Positions 17,870-26,997 are shown, counted from the stretch's first letter. The stretch: 64,000 nucleotides of DNA from Gillisia sp. UBA3175 (GCA_002364325.1 DEXV01000008.1:1-64000), one strand, 5' to 3'. Made by a program: numbers and translations. Notes: generated from the sequence alone by a model not told the origin.

Positions 17870-18370
17870 ATGCCAAGTAGCAATAAGATCCTTAACCACG
17901 AACAGATCGAGCATAAAATAAAGCGTATTGCTTACCAGATCTATGAAAGTAATGTAGATGAAACTGAGTTGATTTTAGCTGGGATTGCGAAAAACGGATT
18001 TTTGTTCGCAAATAGAATAAAACAAGTTTTAGAAGAAATTTCTGATTTGAAAATCACATTGTGTGAGGTTTTAATAGATAAGAAAAATCCATTAAAACCA
18101 ATTAAAACATCACTTAATTCCGAAGAATACAAGGACAGATCTATAGTTTTAATAGATGATGTTCTAAACTCTGGTACCACTTTAATTTATGGTATTAAAC
18201 ATTTCTTAGAGGTACCTTTAAAACAATTTAAAACAGCTGTTCTTGTGGATAGAAGTCATAAGAAATATCCAGTTAAGGCCGATTTCAAAGGAATCTCCCT
18301 TTCAACATCTTTAAATGAAACTGTGAAAGTGAATTTTTCTAAAGGAGGGGATAAAGTGGAATTAATTTAA
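17870..18370 (+). CDS. Phosphoribosyltransferase-domain protein
   Basis: 166 residues of type I PRTase fold. The PRPP-binding loop is IVLIDDVLNSGTTLIYG (about 90-106). Upstream AGIAKNGFLFANRI and CEVLIDKKNP fit a PyrR- or hypoxanthine-PRTase-like arrangement. The substrate base cannot be assigned. It could also be a PyrR-like regulator, but no pyr gene is adjacent. Third gene of the S4-methyltransferase-PRTase unit; its end overlaps the convergent aroK by 9 bases. Confidence 0.82.
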   Translation: MPSSNKILNHEQIEHKIKRIAYQIYESNVDETELILAGIAKNGFLFANRIKQVLEEISDLKITLCEVLIDKKNPLKPIKTSLNSEEYKDRSIVLIDDVLNSGTTLIYGIKHFLEVPLKQFKTAVLVDRSHKKYPVKADFKGISLSTSLNETVKVNFSKGGDKVELI

Positions 18371-18883
18371 TTTTTCAATTAATTCATCAGCAATTTCTTT
18401 CGGAGATTTATTTTCAACATTAACCAAAAGATCTGCTTGGTTATAATAATAGCCTCTTTCAAACAGATGCTTCCTAACAAAATCTTCCAGATCATTTATG
18501 GTTTGCAAATGATTTATGAGTGGTCTTTTCTCCTTTTCATTAAACAGTCTTTTCACCAAAAATTCAACCGAAGCTTTTAAATAGATCAACTTAGAGTCTT
18601 CAAAACTTTGAATTAGATCTAGATTGGTGCCATAACATGGAGTTCCCCCTCCCAAAGCAACAATAAGAGAAGTTGGCTCTTCCAATACATCTTCCAGGAC
18701 TTTAGTTTCAAGCCTTCTAAAATATAATTCCCCTTTTTGTTGAAATATTTCCGAAATAGAATGTCCTTCTATTATCGATATTTGATCGTCAAGATCTATA
18801 ATTGGAAAGGAGGTTATTTCGGCTAATTGCTTTGCAACTACAGATTTTCCGGAACCCATATAACCTGATAGAAATATTTTCAT
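18362..18883 (-). CDS. aroK: Shikimate kinase
   Basis: Phosphorylates shikimate at O3 using ATP in the chorismate pathway, which feeds the trp operon at the other end of this window. It is 173 residues long, the normal size. P-loop GYMGSGKS (7-14), substrate-binding DLDDQ (31-35), RRLE, GGGTPCYG and the lid arginine region EKRPLINHL are all present. Confidence 0.95.
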   Translation of the reverse strand: MKIFLSGYMGSGKSVVAKQLAEITSFPIIDLDDQISIIEGHSISEIFQQKGELYFRRLETKVLEDVLEEPTSLIVALGGGTPCYGTNLDLIQSFEDSKLIYLKASVEFLVKRLFNEKEKRPLINHLQTINDLEDFVRKHLFERGYYYNQADLLVNVENKSPKEIADELIEKLN

Positions 18884-18944
18884 ACTGAAAAAGAGGCGTT
18901 TAGATATTAATTTAAAACATTTGCAAATTTATATCAAATTCCTC

Positions 18945-18981
18945 TTGAAAAATAAATTAATGATAGTATATTTGCACCCGC
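18945..18981 (+). promoter_or_regulatory. tRNA-Lys cluster promoter
   Basis: TTG (18945-18947), 19-base spacer, TATATTTG (18967-18974), then GCACCCGC. The 15-mer TATATTTGCACCCGC is shared exactly with the leftward promoter near position 246. It sits 30 bases upstream of the first tRNA. Confidence 0.7.
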
Positions 18982-19004
18982 ATTTGCAAAACAACGCAAG
19001 TCAA

Positions 19005-19077
19005 GATTTGGTAGCTCAGTTGGTAGAGCATCTCCCTTTTAAGGAGAGGGTCCTGGGTTCGAGCCCCAGCCAGATCA
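19005..19077 (+). tRNA. tRNA-Lys (anticodon TTT), copy 1
   Basis: 73-base cloverleaf: acceptor GATTTGG/CCAGATC with discriminator A, D-arm GCTCAGTTGGTAGAGC, anticodon stem TCTCC/GGAGA with loop CTTTTAA, T-arm CTGGGTTCGAGCCCCAG. The 3' CCA is not encoded. Confidence 0.97.
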
Positions 19078-19120
19078 CATAAATTTTGGAATAATTTCCA
19101 AGGTGTTCATTTACAATTTA

Positions 19121-19193
19121 GATTTGGTAGCTCAGTTGGTAGAGCATCTCCCTTTTAAGGAGAGGGTCCTGGGTTCGAGCCCCAGCCAGATCA
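19121..19193 (+). tRNA. tRNA-Lys (anticodon TTT), copy 2
   Basis: Identical to the copy 116 bases upstream over all 73 bases; the 43-base spacer holds no similar promoter, so both are probably processed from one transcript. CCA is not encoded. Confidence 0.97.
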
Positions 19194-19281
19194 CTATTTT
19201 TTAAGTTCTGTACTATTATTTCTTGCTAAAAGTTTAAAATTATTACTGCCTGTTAGAAATCCTATTTTTAATAGCGCATTT

Positions 19282-19365
19282 GCCCGGGTGCTGGAATTGG
19301 TAGACAGGCATGGTTGAGGGCCATGTGTTCATTAGGGCGTGCGGGTTCAAGTCCCGCTCCGGGTA
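19282..19365 (+). tRNA. tRNA-Leu (anticodon GAG)
   Basis: 84 bases with a long variable arm. Acceptor GCCCGGG/TCCGGGT (two G-U pairs), anticodon stem CATGG/CCATG with loop TTGAGGG, T-arm GCGGGTTCAAGTCCCGC. Reads CUC/CUU leucine codons. Third gene of the cluster; CCA is not encoded. Confidence 0.95.
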
Positions 19366-19599
19366 CTTTATTCTTCCTAAACTTAATAATTTATATCCTT
19401 CAGATCAATATCTTAAACCGGATATTAATTTTGATCATTACCATTATAATCGAATTAAAAATTTTACTGAAACCTTTTTAACTTCCTTTTTCTGAAGAAT
19501 TGCTCAATCCACCTAAAGTGCTAAATATTGAAAAATATTTAAACAGTAGGAATAAGTATTTTTTATTAAGATGTTTACTTAAATGAAAAGAATTTAGCA

Positions 19600-21072
19600 T
19601 CATTTCTTCATTTTCGATTTTGCATCCAGTATAGGTTTTTGAACCGTTTCTGAAACCTTCCATCCTGTAGCATACATCCATTTGGCCATTTTTGTTAGCT
19701 TATTAATATCTATTTTATCTGCCTCATCAGCCGGGGTATGATAATCTGGATGTAATAGAGTAGTAAAGAAAATTGAAGGAATATTGGTTTCTGCATAAGG
19801 CAGATGGTCGCTTCTATAATACCAAAATTCTGGATGATCTTCTGCATCCCAAGAAGTATCCACCTTAAATTTAGTTAATTCGTTATTTGCACTCATCGCC
19901 ATATTTACCAATTGAGTTGAATTTTTATGTGGTTCTATAGAGCCAAGTAAGGCAGCAGAATCCGGATCATTTCCTCCTATCATATCCCCATTTAAGACCG
20001 CTACAATATTTTCCTTTTTAACTGTTGGATGTTCTATAAAATAACGAGACCCCATTAATCCACGTTCCTCCGCCCCATGCCAAACAAAAAGAGCACTTCT
20101 CTTTCCTGGTTGTTTCGTATAAGCTCTGGCAATGGCAAGTATAGCAACACTCACCGATGCATTATCATCGGCACCATTCCAAATAGAATCTCCTTTAACA
20201 GGCTTCCCTATTCCGTCATGATCATGATGGGCACTAAAAAGAACATACTCTTCTTTTAATTTAGGATCTTTTCCTTCTGCTTTAGCTATTACATTTACAG
20301 ATGGATATTCGAACTTATTTACTCTTATATTCGCTTTAAAAGTTGAATTTTCCTCTTTTAAGTCTTTTTCAAAAGATGGTGTTACTAGAAAAACCGGGGT
20401 GTCATTTTTATCGTTTTTCCATTCACTTTCATTTAGCTCATATTTTCCTTCTTCAAATCCATGTCCAAAAAATCCAATTTCTGCATTCGCTGTAGAATCT
20501 GCAACAAAAATAATCGCAGAAACACCTTGGCGCTTTAAAGAAGTTGTTTGTTGGCGAATAGCTCCAAGAGCATACCTATATACCCATAGACTCATTCCTT
20601 CTGCCGGAAGTTTATCTGGCGGAAGTAATTTCATTGCTACTATTTTATTTTTTAAAATTAACGTGGTATCAGACAGAGAATTAAGCCATATAGGTTTCCC
20701 TTCTACACTAGTTTCCACGGGAGAAACTTGGTAGGCATCCTTCCATAATTTTACATTTTGTCCATTGATACTTATTTCACTATTGCTGGCTACCGTAGTT
20801 CTGTAAAGTGGGAAAAACTGAAAATATGTTCCATTATCGCCGGCGGGTTTTAAACCGGCATCTTCGGCTCTTTTTGCCACCCAGGTCGCAGCATTTAATT
20901 CATCAATAGTTCCTGCTCTTCTGCCGCGCATTTCATCGCTAGCTAAATAATAAATATCGCTTTTAAGATCTGCCTCTTTTATGGCAGAAAGTGCTGGAGC
21001 ATTTTGTGCATAGGAGTAGGAAGTGATAATTCCTACTAATAATAAAAGATGAAAGTGATTATTTTTAATCAT
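19600..21072 (-). CDS. Secreted M28-family metallopeptidase
   Basis: 490 residues with a signal peptide (MIKNNHFHLLLLVGIITSYSYA). The two-zinc site of the M28 aminopeptidase family is complete: HHDHDG, GADDNAS, the catalytic EERG, NGDMIG and HPDYHTPADE. A PA-like insert probably lies at about 130-240. No C-terminal type IX sorting domain is visible (it ends DAKSKMKK), so it is more likely periplasmic than surface-exposed. Expected role: releasing N-terminal amino acids from imported peptides. Confidence 0.93.
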   Translation of the reverse strand: MIKNNHFHLLLLVGIITSYSYAQNAPALSAIKEADLKSDIYYLASDEMRGRRAGTIDELNAATWVAKRAEDAGLKPAGDNGTYFQFFPLYRTTVASNSEISINGQNVKLWKDAYQVSPVETSVEGKPIWLNSLSDTTLILKNKIVAMKLLPPDKLPAEGMSLWVYRYALGAIRQQTTSLKRQGVSAIIFVADSTANAEIGFFGHGFEEGKYELNESEWKNDKNDTPVFLVTPSFEKDLKEENSTFKANIRVNKFEYPSVNVIAKAEGKDPKLKEEYVLFSAHHDHDGIGKPVKGDSIWNGADDNASVSVAILAIARAYTKQPGKRSALFVWHGAEERGLMGSRYFIEHPTVKKENIVAVLNGDMIGGNDPDSAALLGSIEPHKNSTQLVNMAMSANNELTKFKVDTSWDAEDHPEFWYYRSDHLPYAETNIPSIFFTTLLHPDYHTPADEADKIDINKLTKMAKWMYATGWKVSETVQKPILDAKSKMKK

Positions 21073-21280
21073 AATTAAGAGTTTAAGATTGCTGAATTTA
21101 AAGAAAATAAAATAAAGGTTCGTCTTAAAAGGTTAAAACTACTTTACTAAACCTCGAATTAATTCGATCTATTCCAATTAAATCTTAGTAGATATTCTTT
21201 TGGAAACTGGATTATTAGGATCTATTCTGTTTAATCTTTAATATTAAATATTAAACATTTAACATTTCAATAGAAGTCTC

Positions 21281-21312
21281 TCGATGGGAATTTGTTTAGA
21301 TTTGTTCATCGA
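21281..21312 (+). promoter_or_regulatory. crt operon promoter and candidate MerR/CarH operator
   Basis: A perfect -7 TAGATTTG (21297-21304) is flanked by inverted arms TCGATG (21281-21286) and CATCGA (21307-21312). The heptamer ATTTGTT is repeated directly with a 10-base period (21290 and 21300). A MerR-type repressor bound here would cover the -7 and the transcription start of its own gene and of crtIBZ. Confidence 0.5.
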
Positions 21313-21321
21313 TTAATTTTT

Positions 21322-22221
21322 ATGGAACAAATCAAGCAAAATTTTAGTATCAAGGATTTAGAAAATCTAAGCGGTATAAAGGCTCACACCATTCGGATAT
21401 GGGAAAAAAGATATAATATCCTAACTCCTAATAGAACAGAAACAAATATTAGAACCTACGATCTGGAAAACCTTCAGAAGATCTTGAATGTTACATTTCT
21501 TAATGGTCACGGCTATAAGATCTCTAGAATTGCCAAACTATCTAATCCGGAAATAGGAAGTTTAGTGAAAAGCGTTGCAGCTACTGCAAGTGAGCAAAAT
21601 AGAGCAATAAATTCATTTAAAATTGCGATGGTCAATTTTGATACAATTTTGTTTAACAGAACGTATTTGACGCTATTGGAATCTAAATCATTTAGAGAGA
21701 TCTTTTTAGAAATATTTATCCCTCTATTGAATGAAATTGGCCTTCTGTGGCAAACAGATACCATTAATCCAGTTCATGAACATTTTTTAGTTGGACTAAT
21801 TAAGCAAAAACTATATCTTAATATTGCACAATTAGAAGTTGACAATAGTTGTGAGGATGAGGAACTGTTTATTTTATTCCTTCCTGAGAATGAAGTTCAC
21901 GATCTAGGTATCCTTTATTTAAATTATGAGCTCAATTTTCATAATAAGAGAACTATTTATCTTGGACCAAGTATGCCATTAAATGATATGAGATATTTGT
22001 TAGAAATTCATCCCAATCCTAAATTTCTAAGTTATCTTACAGTCTTACCGATAGAGATTTCAGAATTCATAAAAGATTTTGATGAAACTCTTGGGAAGGA
22101 TAAAAAAAGAGAACTAAATCTCTTTGGATTTAGAATTCAGAACACCGATCCTTCTTCCTTGCCTGAGCATGTTAAAATATATAAATCTATCCCAGAATTT
22201 GCTAATCAATTATCTTATTAA
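21322..22221 (+). CDS. MerR-family regulator with cobalamin-binding module (CarH/LitR-like)
   Basis: 299 residues from ATG 21322; the frame is open from 21292 but the -7 element lies inside that extension. A MerR winged helix (about 8-75: FSIKDLENLSGIKAHTIRIWEKRY) is followed by a helical cap carrying the W-x9-EH signature (W143, E153, H154). A Rossmann-like domain then carries E191-x-H193-x-x-G196, the cobalamin lower-ligand motif. In CarH/LitR proteins adenosylcobalamin makes a DNA-binding tetramer that light breaks apart. The stop codon shares a base with the crtI start, so it is coupled to the carotenoid genes it probably controls. Confidence 0.85.
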   Translation: MEQIKQNFSIKDLENLSGIKAHTIRIWEKRYNILTPNRTETNIRTYDLENLQKILNVTFLNGHGYKISRIAKLSNPEIGSLVKSVAATASEQNRAINSFKIAMVNFDTILFNRTYLTLLESKSFREIFLEIFIPLLNEIGLLWQTDTINPVHEHFLVGLIKQKLYLNIAQLEVDNSCEDEELFILFLPENEVHDLGILYLNYELNFHNKRTIYLGPSMPLNDMRYLLEIHPNPKFLSYLTVLPIEISEFIKDFDETLGKDKKRELNLFGFRIQNTDPSSLPEHVKIYKSIPEFANQLSY

Positions 22222-23690
22222 TGGGTAACAAGATAAGTATCATAGGATCCGGATTCTCTTCTTTAGCTGCTTCATGTTATTTAGCTAAAGAAGGTAATGA
22301 GGTTAGCATTTATGAAAAGAATTCAACCTTAGGCGGGAGAGCGCGACAATTAATAATAGATGGATTTACTTTTGATATGGGTCCTTCTTGGTACTGGATG
22401 CCAGATGTCTTTGAACGATTTTTTGCAGATTTCAATAAAAAACCATCAGATTATTACAATTTAGAAAAACTAGATCCGGCTTATAAAGTTTTCTTCGAAG
22501 ATGGAAAATCTATAACTATCGAAGATACATTAGAAAAGATTTATATCGCCTTTGAGAACGAAGAAAAAGGAAGTGCCAAAAAACTGAAAAAATTTATAGA
22601 TCAAGCTCAAAGCAATTATAATATTGCCATTAAAGACCTGGTTTATCGCCCTGGAGTTTCCCCTTTAGAATTGGTTACTCCGGCTACAATAAAAAAAATA
22701 GGACAGTTCTTCAGCACCATCTCCAGAGATGTCCGTAAAGAATTCAAAAACGAATATCTTATTCAAATATTAGAATTTCCTGTTTTATTTCTGGGTGCAA
22801 AACCAAGTGACACTCCTTCGTTCTATAGTTTTATGAATTATGCCGATTTTGGATTAGGTACTTGGCATCCAAAAGGTGGAATGTATATGGTGATAGCAGG
22901 AATGGTAGAGCTGGCAAAATCATTAGGAGTAAAGATGCACACCAATGCTTCAGTAGAAAAAATTAATTGCACGGAAGATGGACGCGCAATAAGCATCACA
23001 GTTAACGGAGAAATAATACCATCTCATGTGGTTCTCTGTGGATCTGATTATCATCACAGTGAAACATTATTGGAACCAAAATTTAGACAGTATTCAGAAA
23101 AATATTGGGACAAGAAAACCTTTGCTCCATCTTCCTTGCTTTTCTACGTTGGCTTCAGTAAAAAGCTGAAAAATGTAGAGCATCATAACTTATTTTTTGA
23201 TGTGGATTTTCAAGCCCATGCAAGAGATATCTATGATGAGCCAAAATGGCCAGAGGAACCATTATTTTATGCCAATTTCACCTCTAAAACAGATTCTAAT
23301 ACGGCACCAGAAAATTGTGAAAATGGTTTCTTCTTAATTCCATTAGCACCGGGAATAGAAGATACCAAAGAATTGAGAGAGCAATATTTTGATAAGATCA
23401 TTACAAGATTCGAAAAACTAACAAACCAGGAAGTTAAAAAATACGTTATATTTAAGGAGTCGTTTTGTGTAAACGATTTCATAAGTGAATACAATAGTTA
23501 CAAAGGAAATGCATATGGAATGGCCAATACGCTGCTTCAAACAGCTTTTCTAAGACCAAAATTAATGAGCAGCAAGGTTAAAGGCTTATTTTTCACCGGA
23601 CAACTTACTGTGCCAGGCCCCGGAGTTCCACCGGCTCTAATTTCAGGGAAATTAGTGTCTGGACTTATTCAAAAGGAATTTATATTATGA
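22221..23690 (+). CDS. crtI: Phytoene desaturase
   Basis: 489-residue FAD-dependent desaturase that converts phytoene to lycopene at the membrane. N-terminal dinucleotide fold IIGSGFSSLAASCYL (5-19) with YEKNSTLGGRA; C-terminal signature FFTGQLTVPGPGVPPALISG. Its ATG overlaps the stop of the regulator by one base, and its end overlaps the crtB ATG (ATGA). Second gene of the carotenoid operon. Confidence 0.95.
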   Translation: MGNKISIIGSGFSSLAASCYLAKEGNEVSIYEKNSTLGGRARQLIIDGFTFDMGPSWYWMPDVFERFFADFNKKPSDYYNLEKLDPAYKVFFEDGKSITIEDTLEKIYIAFENEEKGSAKKLKKFIDQAQSNYNIAIKDLVYRPGVSPLELVTPATIKKIGQFFSTISRDVRKEFKNEYLIQILEFPVLFLGAKPSDTPSFYSFMNYADFGLGTWHPKGGMYMVIAGMVELAKSLGVKMHTNASVEKINCTEDGRAISITVNGEIIPSHVVLCGSDYHHSETLLEPKFRQYSEKYWDKKTFAPSSLLFYVGFSKKLKNVEHHNLFFDVDFQAHARDIYDEPKWPEEPLFYANFTSKTDSNTAPENCENGFFLIPLAPGIEDTKELREQYFDKIITRFEKLTNQEVKKYVIFKESFCVNDFISEYNSYKGNAYGMANTLLQTAFLRPKLMSSKVKGLFFTGQLTVPGPGVPPALISGKLVSGLIQKEFIL

Positions 23691-24526
23691 AATCAATATT
23701 TGACACTGTATCTCGCAGCTGCAGCAAAGCAGTAACCAATGCCTATAGCACTTCTTTTTCACTTGCTACCAAAATGTTGGCTCCCTCTATAAGACAGGAT
23801 ATTTACAACATTTATGGATTTGTAAGATTTGCAGATGAGATAGTAGATTCATTTCATGAATACAATAAAGAAGAACTTTTAACTGATTTTACCACAGATC
23901 TTTATAAAGCAATAGATAAAAAGATAAGTTTAAATCCTATTTTAAATGCCTTTCAGGAAACCGTTCATAAATATGATATAAATCCGGCCTTGTATAATGC
24001 CTTTCTTAAAAGCATGAAATTGGATCTTCATAAATCTACCTATCTAACTCAAGAGGAGTATAAGGAATATATCTACGGAAGCGCAGATGTAGTGGGATTA
24101 ATGTGCTTAAAGGTATTTGTGAAAGGAGATAACCAACGTTATGATGAATTAAAGTATTCTGCAATGAGACTTGGTTCTGCTTTTCAAAAAGTGAATTTCT
24201 TAAGAGATCTAAAAGCAGATTTTGAAGATCTAAGCAGAAGTTATTTTCCAGATACTAATCTTGCGGCATTAGATGAACTTAGCAAACAAAAAATTATCTT
24301 CGAAATTGAAGAAGATTTCAAGGCTGGACTTTCTGGAATTGCCAAACTTCCAGTAGAAGCAAAATTTGGAGTTTACACCGCCTATATTTATTACAGTAAA
24401 TTACTAAATAAATTAAAAAAAGTTCCTTCCTTAGAGATCAAGAACAAACGAATAAGTGTTCCGACGTATCAAAAAGCAGGATTACTTGCAAAATCTTACA
24501 TCTCATATAGATTAAATTTAATATAA
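23687..24526 (+). CDS. crtB: Phytoene synthase
   Basis: 279 residues. Condenses two GGPP to phytoene. The squalene/phytoene-synthase motifs are FVRFADEIVDSFHE (first Asp-rich site) and FQKVNFLRDLKADFEDLSRSYFP (second site). Overlaps crtI by 4 bases and shares one base with crtZ. No GGPP synthase (crtE) is in this cluster, so the precursor must come from elsewhere in the genome. Confidence 0.95.
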   Translation: MKSIFDTVSRSCSKAVTNAYSTSFSLATKMLAPSIRQDIYNIYGFVRFADEIVDSFHEYNKEELLTDFTTDLYKAIDKKISLNPILNAFQETVHKYDINPALYNAFLKSMKLDLHKSTYLTQEEYKEYIYGSADVVGLMCLKVFVKGDNQRYDELKYSAMRLGSAFQKVNFLRDLKADFEDLSRSYFPDTNLAALDELSKQKIIFEIEEDFKAGLSGIAKLPVEAKFGVYTAYIYYSKLLNKLKKVPSLEIKNKRISVPTYQKAGLLAKSYISYRLNLI

Positions 24527-24975
24527 TGAATATTATACTTTGGATAGTGATTTTTTTAGGCACCTTCTTAATTATGGAAGGTCTGGCTTGGTTTACACAT
24601 AAATTTGTAATGCATGGTTTTCTTTGGAAACTTCATCAAGATCATCATAAAAAAGATCACAGCCACTGGTGGGAACGGAATGATCTTTTCTTTGTTTTTT
24701 ATGCAATTGTAAGTATTAACTTTTTCCTGTTATGGAAATATGATGATCTTTGGATTGGATTACCTATTGGACTTGGAATCTTGGCATATGGCCTGGCCTA
24801 TTTCACGGTACACGATATTTTTATTCATCAACGTTTTAAAATATTTAGAAATGCCAGCAACAGATATGCTAAAGGCGTTCGCAGAGCTCATAAAATGCAT
24901 CATAAACATCTTGGGAAAGATGAAGGAGAATGTTTTGGGATGCTATGGGTACCTTTCAAATATTTCAAAAAGTAG
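24526..24975 (+). CDS. crtZ: Beta-carotene hydroxylase
   Basis: 149-residue membrane di-iron hydroxylase of the fatty-acid hydroxylase superfamily, making zeaxanthin from beta-carotene. Histidine clusters: H25-x4-H30, HQDHH (37-41), HDIFIH and HKMHHKH. Four hydrophobic stretches fit a membrane protein. The start codon overlaps the crtB stop (TAATG). Confidence 0.93.
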   Translation: MNIILWIVIFLGTFLIMEGLAWFTHKFVMHGFLWKLHQDHHKKDHSHWWERNDLFFVFYAIVSINFFLLWKYDDLWIGLPIGLGILAYGLAYFTVHDIFIHQRFKIFRNASNRYAKGVRRAHKMHHKHLGKDEGECFGMLWVPFKYFKK

Positions 24976-24999
24976 ATCCTTAACCTTAATTCCAAACTT

Positions 25000-26139
25000 T
25001 TGACACCGCAAAATTTCGATTATATCATTATTGGTGGTGGATTGGCAGGACTTCAACTAGCATTGAGCTTTAGCGAAGATCCCTTTTTTAAAGACAAGCA
25101 AATTGCCATTATAGATCCCTCCTCTAAAAACACTAATGATAAAACTTGGTGCTTTTGGGAACAAGGTGCCGGAAAATGGGATAGCATTATTACAAAATCT
25201 TGGGAAACCGGAAGATTCATTACACCGGATAAAAATATAAAATTAGCGCTTCAGCCATATTCATATAAAATGCTGAAGTCTTTAAACTTTTACAATTACG
25301 CTAAGAGTAACTTGGAGCTAAATTCCAATTTCAGCTTCATATTAGATGAAATTAAAACATTAAATGAAGAAATTGGAATTGCTATTGGGAAATCTAGTTC
25401 CTACAAAGCTTCTCATTTTTTTGATAGCAGAATTACTTCAAATTATTTAGAAGATACCCATTCCACCAAGATCTTCCAGCATTTTAAAGGTTATGAAATT
25501 GAAGTGGAAACTCCTTTTTTCGATTCATCTGAATTTACAATGATGGATTTCAGGTTAAAATTTAAGGATAGTACCAGTTTTACATACGTCCTGCCCATTT
25601 CTTCAACAAAAGCTTTGGTAGAGTATACGTTTTTTACACCATTTCTAGTGGAAGAATCTATTTATAACGAATACCTGCAAACTTATTTGGAAAATATATT
25701 AAAGATTAAGGATTATAGAATCACGGAGACTGAAAAAGGAGTGATTCCTATGACAGATCATCCTTTTCATAAAGAAAGTACTGCAAATCTCACCAAAATA
25801 GGAACAGCGGGTTCTTGGGTTAAAGGTTCTACCGGATATTCTTTTAAACATACAGAAAAGAAGGTAGCAGCTCTTATAAATAATTTAAAACAAGGAAATG
25901 CTCTTGAGCATAACTTGTTAAATAATAGGTCTAGATTTTATGATGCTATATTTCTGGATGTGTTAGCGAATAGGAATGATATGGGAGAACAACTTTTCAC
26001 CGATTTTTATTCAAAAAACAAGCCTCAGGATATTTTAAAATATTTAGATGAAGAAACTGGAATTAAGGAAGAGGTTAAAATAATGTGGAGCCTTTACCAT
26101 CCTCAATTCATTAAATCATTCTTCAGAAAGTTATTCTAA
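25000..26139 (+). CDS. crtY: Lycopene beta-cyclase, TTG start
   Basis: 379 residues. Cyclises lycopene to beta-carotene. FAD/NAD-binding YIIIGGGLAGLQLAL (8-22), then NDKTWCFWE, MDFR, EYTFF, GVIPM and GSWVKGSTGYSF, all typical CrtY blocks. The start is a TTG at 25000; no ATG is available before the conserved fold. It lies 24 bases after crtZ, so it is probably the last gene of the operon. A weak start may keep it lower than CrtZ. Its end overlaps the convergent thioredoxin gene by 9 bases. Confidence 0.93.
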   Translation: MTPQNFDYIIIGGGLAGLQLALSFSEDPFFKDKQIAIIDPSSKNTNDKTWCFWEQGAGKWDSIITKSWETGRFITPDKNIKLALQPYSYKMLKSLNFYNYAKSNLELNSNFSFILDEIKTLNEEIGIAIGKSSSYKASHFFDSRITSNYLEDTHSTKIFQHFKGYEIEVETPFFDSSEFTMMDFRLKFKDSTSFTYVLPISSTKALVEYTFFTPFLVEESIYNEYLQTYLENILKIKDYRITETEKGVIPMTDHPFHKESTANLTKIGTAGSWVKGSTGYSFKHTEKKVAALINNLKQGNALEHNLLNNRSRFYDAIFLDVLANRNDMGEQLFTDFYSKNKPQDILKYLDEETGIKEEVKIMWSLYHPQFIKSFFRKLF

Positions 26140-26691
26140 CAACAATTTATCTATTGTCTTTCTAACGGCTTCGCTATTCCAATCTGCTGAACCTACCTTC
26201 ATTATAACAATTTGCCCAGACTTACTAATTAAATAGGTGGTTGGCAAAGTTGTACCATTTAAGGGTTCGGGAGCTTCACTTAAAGGCCTGTAGGCTGGAA
26301 TACTATACTTCTTTCTATTCAAAAATCCTCTAACTGTTTCGTGATCTTCATTAGAAACAAATAGAAACTCGATCTTCTCCTTATAATCCCTATACAACAA
26401 TTCAAAACTTGGCATTTCTGCAATACAAGGAGGACACCAAGTAGCCCAGAAATTAACCAAGATTACCTCACCCTTTATATCTGTAAATTCTTTCCTTTCC
26501 TTATTGTTCTTTTCAAGTACCCAATTATAGTCTGCAATACTCTCTCTTTTTTCTTCTGAAGTTATAGAAGGACTAAAAGCCAGTATTTTATTTACAAAAA
26601 TTTGAATGGGTTTACGAATGCCTGGAATGATCATGGCTAAAATTACTACCGCAATAATAATATTGGACCACTGATTTTTAAAAAGCTTCAT
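26131..26691 (-). CDS. TlpA-family thioredoxin-like protein
   Basis: 186 residues with one N-terminal membrane anchor (about 9-35) and a periplasmic thioredoxin fold. The redox centre is WATWCPPC (about 89-96) after EVILVNFW, and the cis-proline region is LPTTYLI. Likely a thiol-disulfide reductase acting in cytochrome c maturation or general cysteine reduction. Single gene convergent with crtY; no terminator is visible between them. Confidence 0.9.
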   Translation of the reverse strand: MKLFKNQWSNIIIAVVILAMIIPGIRKPIQIFVNKILAFSPSITSEEKRESIADYNWVLEKNNKERKEFTDIKGEVILVNFWATWCPPCIAEMPSFELLYRDYKEKIEFLFVSNEDHETVRGFLNRKKYSIPAYRPLSEAPEPLNGTTLPTTYLISKSGQIVIMKVGSADWNSEAVRKTIDKLLLE

Positions 26692-26958
26692 TGCTATAAA
26701 TTATCTTATAATTTTTAAATCTTCAGAAAAATTCAAAGTTAAGTTCTATTTACTAAGGGAACTAAGTTTTTTATTTATTTTGACAAGCCCGTATTTAAAA
26801 ATCTACGGAATTCTTTAATTTTCGTATCAATCATTTGAGGATCTATTTAATGGATAGGAATAACATACTTGAATTTAGTTTAGAGCAGAACATTTACGCT
26901 TAAAAGCTACCTTAAAATCTGAAAGTTATATGATTACCGTTAATAATAATATTTTTAG

Positions 26959-26992
26959 TTTGCTATAAAACAATATTTAACCTTTATCTTTA
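26959..26992 (+). promoter_or_regulatory. Candidate promoter of an intergenic small RNA
   Basis: TTTG (26959-26962), 22-base spacer, TATCTTTA (26985-26992), one base off the -7 consensus. No ORF follows; a terminator follows about 110 bases later. Confidence 0.35.
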
Positions 26993-26997
26993 TAATA

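Noticed and set aside
18990..19200. tRNA-Lys duplicates as integration site (attL/attR)
   Set aside because: The copies are only 116 bases apart with no integrase or foreign DNA between them; a simple tandem duplication explains it.
19310..19495. Open frame running from within tRNA-Leu
   Set aside because: It overlaps a well-formed tRNA and its translation looks random.
20077..20734. Plus-strand open frames over the M28 peptidase gene
   Set aside because: They are antisense shadows of a complete, motif-rich gene and have no family features.
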